Shown here: positions 5,489 to 9,069 of the stretch, in pieces
Layout: each line of letters begins with the position of its first letter
How positions within the stretch are numbered: position 1 is the first letter of the stretch
DNA from: JAGOTP01 sp964359565
GTDB lineage: Bacteria > Patescibacteriota > Patescibacteriia > 2-12-FULL-60-25
DNA length: 9,069 bases
Direction of reading: 5' to 3'
Assembly: GCA_964359565.1 (NCBI GenBank)
Contig: CAYHTN010000050.1
Location: 1 to 9,069 of the forward strand
The notes under the pieces: generated by a model
The model's input: the letters and a program-made list of their open reading frames with translations, nothing else
What the model was told of the DNA's origin: nothing
The model's database searches: none
Translations under genes and position numbers: made by a program

Positions 5489-5529
5489 CGGTTTTGGAGA
5501 CCGTTGTACTACCATTATACGACGCCCCT
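5456..5529 (-). tRNA. trnW: tRNA-Trp (anticodon CCA)
   Basis: Read on the minus strand, the gene has acceptor AGGGGCG paired with CGCCCCT, a D-arm GTAT/GTAC around AATGGTA, an anticodon stem ACGGT/ACCGT with loop CTCCAAA (anticodon CCA, plus-strand 5495-5497), a 4-base variable loop and a T-loop TTCGATT. Discriminator G and CCA are encoded (5459-5456). The acceptor is identical to that of E. coli tRNA-Trp. One oddity is a C-T mismatch in the T-stem (GCGGG opposite CCCTC). The gene is 74 bases with CCA, has its own promoter-like sequence and terminator, and follows the NUDIX gene in the same direction. The recombinase gene invades its 3' end from the other strand. Confidence 0.93.
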
Positions 5530-5549
5530 ATGCATACAATCGCTTCAAG

Positions 5550-5578
5550 AGACTACAAAAAAAGACGTTGGTTGACAA
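5550..5578 (-). promoter_or_regulatory. Probable promoter of tRNA-Trp
   Basis: Minus-strand TTGTCA (5573-5578, 5 of 6) and TAGTCT (5550-5555, 3 of 6) are 17 bases apart. Transcription would begin about 14 bases before the mature tRNA. The spacer shares the run ACGTCTTTTT with the strong promoter at 2630-2658. The -10 is poor, so the exact element is uncertain. Confidence 0.45.
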
Positions 5579-5606
5579 GGCATCCTCCCGAGCGGATTCA
5601 TGAACG

Positions 5607-6068
5607 TCATCCCCACCGAACTCTCTTTCCTTCATCGTACAACATCACCGCACGTGCATCGATTTTGTATCCGTCTAGTCCACACCGAAGAACCTCGTTC
5701 ATATTTCGCACCCATCGATCCTCGGATATTGCGTCCACTTCTCCTCTATTCATCCAATGAGCGACCACTCCCGGTTCCAAGCTCAATGCTCCTCCAAGCC
5801 GTCGTCCGTAAAAAATATACTTTGCTGTATGATGCGTCTTCCAACAAAGCTCTTGGACGGCTAAGAGATCTCCGATCTGCACATCATATCCCGTCTCCTC
5901 CTTGACTTCGCGTATCGCCGCCTCCAAGAGCGTTTCTCCAAGCTCAACATGTCCGCCTGGTAAATTAAATTTCCTCGTTCCATCATCCTCGATTTCCTCT
6001 AAGACCAAGCACCGACCATCTTCAATAATCACGACACTGGCCGTCATTTTTGCGATGAGATCACTCAT
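5607..6068 (-). CDS. NUDIX hydrolase
   Basis: This 153-residue protein carries a complete NUDIX box, GGHVELGETLLEAAIREVKEETGYD, fitting G-x5-E-x7-R-E-hydrophobic-x-E-E-x-G-hydrophobic. The glutamates bind the divalent metal. NUDIX enzymes split nucleoside diphosphates linked to another group, for example damaged nucleotides or nucleotide sugars. Preceding strands (MTASVVIIEDGRCLVLEEI) and the following HTAKYIFYGRRL fit the fold, which fills the protein. Residues outside the box do not reveal the substrate. The ATG at 6068 (MSDLIAKM) is preferred over an upstream TTG at 6074. There is no strong Shine-Dalgarno sequence. It lies 77 bases upstream of tRNA-Trp, in the same direction, and is divergent from the DUF1761 operon. 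Confidence 0.9.
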   Translation of the reverse strand: MSDLIAKMTASVVIIEDGRCLVLEEIEDDGTRKFNLPGGHVELGETLLEAAIREVKEETGYDVQIGDLLAVQELCWKTHHTAKYIFYGRRLGGALSLEPGVVAHWMNRGEVDAISEDRWVRNMNEVLRCGLDGYKIDARAVMLYDEGKRVRWG

Positions 6069-6076
6069 ATCCAACC

Positions 6077-6082
6077 ACTATA
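6077..6082 (-). promoter_or_regulatory. Possible -10 element of the NUDIX gene
   Basis: Minus-strand TATAGT (5 of 6) ends only 8 bases before the ATG at 6068, so the message would have almost no leader. A good -35 is not apparent at the expected spacing. The same hexamer serves as -10 in the strong promoter at 2630-2635. Confidence 0.35.
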
Positions 6083-6114
6083 AAAGAATATCCTCACGAT
6101 GAACAGAATGAGTC

Positions 6115-6143
6115 CTGTCCAGTACAAGACTTAGTCTGGACAG
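6115..6143. repeat. Perfect 8-bp inverted repeat between divergent genes
   Basis: CTGTCCAG (6115-6122) and CTGGACAG (6136-6143) flank a 13-base centre that itself holds AGAC-TTA-GTCT, which could form a competing smaller hairpin. The site is 47 bases upstream of the NUDIX start and 72 bases upstream of the DUF1761 start, in the shared divergent promoter region. It may be an operator for a dimeric regulator. No T-run follows, so a terminator is unlikely. Confidence 0.5.
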
Positions 6144-6202
6144 AGCATTTCCCTTTCCATAACGTCTCTCTCACCGTACCATGCAGATATCAATTATTCA
6201 TT

Positions 6203-6208
6203 GATAAT
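6203..6208 (+). promoter_or_regulatory. Possible -10 element of the DUF1761 operon
   Basis: GATAAT (5 of 6 consensus bases) lies 7 bases before the ATG at 6216. Transcription would then begin at or very near the start codon, consistent with the lack of any Shine-Dalgarno sequence. No good -35 is seen. Confidence 0.3.
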
Positions 6209-6215
6209 CCCATCT

Positions 6216-6632
6216 ATGATGCAGGAAAACTACTTGGCCGTGTTGTTGGTCTCAGGGATTATTTCCATGGTTATTGGGAGCATTTGGTACGGTCCCTTGT
6301 TCGGTAAGCTGTTTATGCGAGAGATGGGGATGGATGCCTGGAGCAAAGAGAAGCAGGAGGCGATGAAGAAAGGGATGGGTCTGCGCTACCTGGGCCAGTT
6401 TATAGCCAGCCTTGTCATGTTTTACGTCTTAACAGGACTCATCACGGGATATGGGCACCCAACAGCCGCAGAGGGAGCCATGACCGGGTTTATTGTCTGG
6501 TTGGGATTTATCGTGCCCGTCAAATTCGCAGATCTGATTTGGGGAGGAAAAAAGACACTGTTTTGGCTAAACATCGGGAACACGTTCGTAACTCTCATTA
6601 TTGTTGGGGCTATTATTGGCGCATGGAGATAA
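6216..6632 (+). CDS. DUF1761 family membrane protein
   Basis: The 138-residue protein has four likely membrane segments: LAVLLVSGIISMVIGSIWYG near the N-terminus, YLGQFIASLVMFYVLTGLIT, the segment AMTGFIVWLGFIVPVKF, and LNIGNTFVTLIIVGAIIGAW at the end. The early G-x-I-W-Y-G-P-L-F-G motif followed by a hydrophilic loop (MREMGMDAWSKEKQEAMKK) is characteristic of DUF1761, whose function is unknown. The start is ATG 6216 or 6219; a TTG at 6201 would extend it by five residues. There is no Shine-Dalgarno sequence. Its last 10 bases overlap the alkyltransferase gene, so the two are co-transcribed with DipZ. The family call is sure; any role is open. Confidence 0.88.
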   Translation: MMQENYLAVLLVSGIISMVIGSIWYGPLFGKLFMREMGMDAWSKEKQEAMKKGMGLRYLGQFIASLVMFYVLTGLITGYGHPTAAEGAMTGFIVWLGFIVPVKFADLIWGGKKTLFWLNIGNTFVTLIIVGAIIGAWR

Positions 6633-6931
6633 GAACCTCCGTCTCAGGAACGGATTTTCAACGGAAGGTGTGGCAAACCGTTATGGCAATCCCGTTAGGC
6701 GAAACTCGCACCTACAAACAGGTAGCGAACATCGTAGGTCATCCACGAGCCTACCGCGCCGTCGGCACCGCCCTCGGAAAAAATCCTCTCCCTCTCCTTG
6801 TGCCGTGTCACCGCGTCCTTCCTTCCAAAGGGGGATATGGAGCGTATCGCTGGGGCAAAAAACGGAAGATCGCTATCCTCGCCTGGGAACAGATGGTATT
6901 GGCTTCACGGAAATCTCAACAGACATTATGA
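6623..6931 (+). CDS. ogt: O6-alkylguanine-DNA alkyltransferase, single catalytic domain (MGMT/Ogt type)
   Basis: The 102-residue protein is the DNA-binding and active-site domain of the MGMT family. FQRKVWQTVMAIPLGETRTYKQVANIVGHP is the helix-turn-helix start with the conserved Tyr31 that rotates the base. YRAVGTALGKNPLPLLVPCHRV holds the arginine finger Arg45 and the acceptor Cys62 in P-C-H-R-V. GGYGAYRWGKKRKIAILAWE completes the domain. The Cys is present, so a true transferase that repairs O6-alkylguanine in one turnover is likelier than an alkyltransferase-like protein, which has Trp or Ala there. The N-terminal ribonuclease-H-like domain of full-length enzymes (about 170 residues) is missing; compact forms like this are known in bacteria. 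The ATG at 6623 overlaps the DUF1761 gene by 10 bases, and its TGA overlaps the DipZ ATG (ATGA), suggesting translational coupling on both sides. Confidence 0.9.
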   Translation: MEIRTSVSGTDFQRKVWQTVMAIPLGETRTYKQVANIVGHPRAYRAVGTALGKNPLPLLVPCHRVLPSKGGYGAYRWGKKRKIAILAWEQMVLASRKSQQTL

Positions 6932-8655
6932 CTCTTCTCCTCCTTTCCTTCATCGCCGGAATCCTCACGGTGCTCGCCCCCTGTGTCCTTCCGCTTCTCC
7001 CGATCATTATCGGTGGATCATCACAAGGGACAGGTAAACGAAACCCGTACATCATCACCGCCTCTTTGGCCGTGGCGGTCGTCGCCTTCACTTTGCTCCT
7101 AAAATTCAGCACCCTCTTCATCAATATCCCCGCCTCTCTCTGGAATACTGTTTCAGGAGTCATCATTATCAGCTTCGGCCTCATCAGTGTTTTTCCAGAG
7201 CTATGGGAATGGGTTAGCATCCGTTTCGGACTCTCGAATCGATCAGAACAATTACTGGCGGCGTCAGCAAGGACCCCGTCGCGTTGGAGCGATGTGCTCA
7301 TCGGTCTCTCTCTCGGTCCCGTTTTTTCCAGTTGTTCTCCGACCTATTTTCTCATTCTTGCCACCGTTCTTCCCCGGAGTCTTCTCGTCGGCACCATCTA
7401 TTTAATCGCCTACGCCATCGGGCTGTCTTTGGTTCTGCTCGCCATCAGTCTTCTTGGCCAACGGTTTATTCGCAATGCCGCCTGGGCCGCCAATCCGAGG
7501 GGGTGGTTTAAACGTGGTCTCGGCATCTTATTTATTCTTGTAGGGATTTTTATCATGAGTGGAGCAGATAAGTCTTTCCAAACCTACGTTCTGGCGAGAA
7601 GTCCCTTCAACATTACGAACCTTGAACAGCACCTCCTGCAAAAAGCGTTGCCAAAAAGCAACACCACAACAGCAAACCCTTCCGTCAAACAGCATCTGCC
7701 GCGCTATCACGAAATTGAAAATGCGTCTGGTTTCGTAAATGCCACAAGCGTTCATCTAAAGGAACTCATCGGAAAAAAGATCATCTTGCTCGACTTCATG
7801 ACCTATAGTTGCATTAACTGTATTCGCACCTTCCCCTTTTTGAACGCCTGGTATGACAAGTACAAGGATCAGGGGCTGGAAATCATAGGCATCCATACCC
7901 CGGAATTTGCCTTCGAAAAGAAACTCTCCAATGTCGAGACGGCCATGAAGCGATTTGGGATCACATTCCCCATTGTCCTCGACAATGACTATGGAACATG
8001 GAACGCTTATGGCAACAGCTACTGGCCACGCAAGTACTTGATCGATCTTGAGGGAAACATCGTCTACGATCATATCGGAGAAGGAAAATACGATGAGACG
8101 GAAAAGAAGATTCAAGAGCTACTACGAACGATGCCCGTCTCTATGGGCACCCCATCTCATTCAGGCCTCGTAAAGATCGTTACAGCGCAGACAGATGCAC
8201 AAAGTCCCGAAACGTACTTCGGCGCATCACGCAATGAATATCTCGCCAACGGTCGAGTGGGTTCCCGTGGCATGCAGTATTTTGTGGCCAAAGCTCCCTA
8301 TCCTCCCAACCGTCTTGTCCTCGATGGGAAATGGGATATCCAACCCGAACGTGCAGTAAGCCAAGGGACACCGGCAGGAATTATCTATCACTACCTGGCC
8401 AAAAGTGTATTCCTGGTGGCCCATAGTCCACAGGAAACGCTCGCCAAGGTGACGCTTGATGGACATCCCATTCCAAAAGGAAAGAACGGATCTGATATCG
8501 TCTATATTGGCGAAGAAAGTTTTCTACAGATGCAGGAAGAACGTCTGTACTCGCTCATCGATGCTCAAGATACCGAACAAGGTGCTGAAGAACATGTCCT
8601 CCGGATCGACCTATCATCGCCAAGTCTTGAAGCCTACGCATTTACGTTTGGGTAA
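6928..8655 (+). CDS. dipZ: DipZ-type protein: CcdA membrane domain fused to a thioredoxin-like domain
   Basis: The 575-residue protein joins three parts. Residues 1-210 form a CcdA/DsbD-like membrane domain with about six hydrophobic segments and two cysteines expected to relay electrons, Cys19 (LAPCVLP) and Cys136 (FSSCSPT). Residues about 255-405 form a TlpA/AhpC-like thioredoxin domain with the active-site pair Cys295-x-x-Cys298 (TYSCINC), the GIHTPEF segment and a cis-proline region near YWPRKYLID. Residues about 427-575 match the beta-rich C-terminal domain of DipZ proteins, beginning ETYFGASRNEYLANG. It should carry reducing power from the cytoplasm to the outer face of the membrane to keep exported thiols reduced. 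The ATG overlaps the alkyltransferase stop by three bases. Sequence upstream in the same frame is the alkyltransferase gene read out of phase, so it is excluded. Confidence 0.93.
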   Translation: MTLLLLSFIAGILTVLAPCVLPLLPIIIGGSSQGTGKRNPYIITASLAVAVVAFTLLLKFSTLFINIPASLWNTVSGVIIISFGLISVFPELWEWVSIRFGLSNRSEQLLAASARTPSRWSDVLIGLSLGPVFSSCSPTYFLILATVLPRSLLVGTIYLIAYAIGLSLVLLAISLLGQRFIRNAAWAANPRGWFKRGLGILFILVGIFIMSGADKSFQTYVLARSPFNITNLEQHLLQKALPKSNTTTANPSVKQHLPRYHEIENASGFVNATSVHLKELIGKKIILLDFMTYSCINCIRTFPFLNAWYDKYKDQGLEIIGIHTPEFAFEKKLSNVETAMKRFGITFPIVLDNDYGTWNAYGNSYWPRKYLIDLEGNIVYDHIGEGKYDETEKKIQELLRTMPVSMGTPSHSGLVKIVTAQTDAQSPETYFGASRNEYLANGRVGSRGMQYFVAKAPYPPNRLVLDGKWDIQPERAVSQGTPAGIIYHYLAKSVFLVAHSPQETLAKVTLDGHPIPKGKNGSDIVYIGEESFLQMQEERLYSLIDAQDTEQGAEEHVLRIDLSSPSLEAYAFTFG

Positions 8656-8674
8656 GAAAGACGCAGGGGGTTTT

Positions 8675-8684
8675 CAGGCGCCTG
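8675..8684. repeat. 10-bp palindrome after DipZ
   Basis: CAGGCGCCTG reads the same on both strands and lies 20 bases past the DipZ stop codon. There is no loop and no T-run, so it is not an intrinsic terminator. It could be a protein-binding site or chance. The 112-base gap (8656-8767) shows no convincing terminator or promoter otherwise. Confidence 0.25.
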
Positions 8685-8767
8685 TAACACTTTGCCCACG
8701 CCGCTGTATGCACAGATACACGCGGTCTTGCGCGCTGCCGAACCCTTTATTCATCATTCACCCTTTT

Positions 8768-9069
8768 ATGAAATACCTTTCTTCAGTGGTTACCCTCAGT
8801 CTTGCAGCCTCGATGCTCCTTCCACAGGCATCTTTCGCTTCCAATCAGGAAAATCGTGGCCTCCATCTTGGCCAGTGGATCAAAGATATCAAACAGGTCC
8901 TCGTCGTCGAACGTCCCAACATAAAACTGAAACGTACCGTGACGGGAAGAACGCTATCCGTCTCTGGGATGCACATCATGGTCCTTGCTGCCAATGGAGT
9001 GAACTACGACATTGATGCTAGCAACGCCACCCTGAAACGTCGGTTCGGGGCTGTCATGCAGGTCGCCGA
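8768..9069 (+). CDS. Secreted protein with possible DUF5666-like domain, N-terminal part (runs off the right edge)
   Basis: The first 100 codons are visible. The product begins with a signal peptide: MKYLSSVVTLSLAASMLLPQASFA, with a lysine, a hydrophobic core and a small-x-Ala cleavage site after about residue 24. The mature part starts SNQENRGLHLGQWIKDIKQ and later has TVTGRTLSVSGMHIMVLAANGVNYDIDASNATLKRRFGAVM. The pattern of short strands ending in Y-x-I-D-A-S-N-A-x-L-x-R-R-F-G resembles repeated beta domains in exported proteins of the DUF5666 kind; that match is tentative. There is no Shine-Dalgarno sequence before the ATG. It runs in the same direction as DipZ, 112 bases downstream, and has no cysteine in the visible part, so it need not be a DipZ client. 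Confidence 0.75.
   Translation, partial: MKYLSSVVTLSLAASMLLPQASFASNQENRGLHLGQWIKDIKQVLVVERPNIKLKRTVTGRTLSVSGMHIMVLAANGVNYDIDASNATLKRRFGAVMQVA

Noticed and set aside
5418..5603. A plus-strand frame with GGGNRTRANGFGD.
   Set aside because: This peptide is a well-known false product of reading through the reverse strand of a tRNA gene; here it is tRNA-Trp.
6601..6927. Extension of the DipZ frame upstream, giving a 684-residue protein.
   Set aside because: The added residues are the alkyltransferase and DUF1761 genes read out of frame; DipZ homology begins at MTLLLLSFIAGIL with an ATG overlapping the alkyltransferase stop.
8692..9015. A 107-residue plus-strand frame at the right end.
   Set aside because: It overlaps, in another frame, the gene at 8768 that has a proper signal peptide and runs off the edge; the rejected frame has no recognisable features.
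1..9069. CRISPR array, insertion-sequence ends or a duplicate tRNA-Trp fragment serving as the second att site.
   Set aside because: No regularly spaced repeats, no transposase with paired terminal repeats and no second copy of the tRNA 3' segment were seen by eye.

Overview
The window looks bacterial and mosaic. It reads as a chromosomal region with an integrated mobile segment that ends in a tRNA-Trp gene. The housekeeping-type genes on the right are a NUDIX hydrolase, a DUF1761 membrane protein, a one-domain O6-alkylguanine transferase, a CcdA-thioredoxin (DipZ-type) protein and a secreted protein that may carry a DUF5666-like domain. Together with short intergenic gaps and many weak or absent Shine-Dalgarno sequences, they would suit a small-genome lineage such as Patescibacteria/CPR. 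That placement is an inference and is not proven by the window. TGA is used as a stop (end of the alkyltransferase and of the zinc-ribbon gene), so the standard bacterial code fits best.

Left part (1-1872), all on the minus strand: a GNAT acetyltransferase cut by the window edge, then a likely three-gene operon read right to left. It encodes a BRO-N/DinD-like protein, a 96-residue unknown protein and an ASCH-domain protein, and ends in a hairpin at 289-319.

Middle (1900-2760): a GC-rich island on the minus strand. A strong promoter (2630-2658) has two operator-like repeats upstream. It should give a leader of about 130 nt with a stable hairpin, then a 116-residue DUF1874-like protein. DUF1874 is the family of the viral anti-CRISPR ring nuclease AcrIII-1, and this protein has the conserved His at position 47. 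About 200 non-coding bases folding into five consecutive hairpins follow, closed by an intrinsic terminator (1901-1928). This unit is the most novel part of the window.

Mobile segment (about 2763-5529): a probable radical-SAM gene lacking its 5' half abuts a divergently transcribed zinc-ribbon protein of the kind found beside recombinases. Twenty bases further on is a large serine recombinase. The last 11 codons of the recombinase (stop included) lie inside a tRNA-Trp gene on the opposite strand, and the preceding codons lie over that tRNA's terminator. The tRNA is therefore the likely attachment site. The other attachment site is not visible and probably lies left of the window.

Right part (5530-9069): tRNA-Trp and the NUDIX gene run leftward. 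A perfect 8-bp inverted repeat separates NUDIX from a rightward operon in which DUF1761, the alkyltransferase and DipZ overlap one another by a few bases. A secreted protein begins 112 bases after DipZ and runs off the window. This side suggests repair, nucleotide clean-up and extracytoplasmic thiol redox functions.
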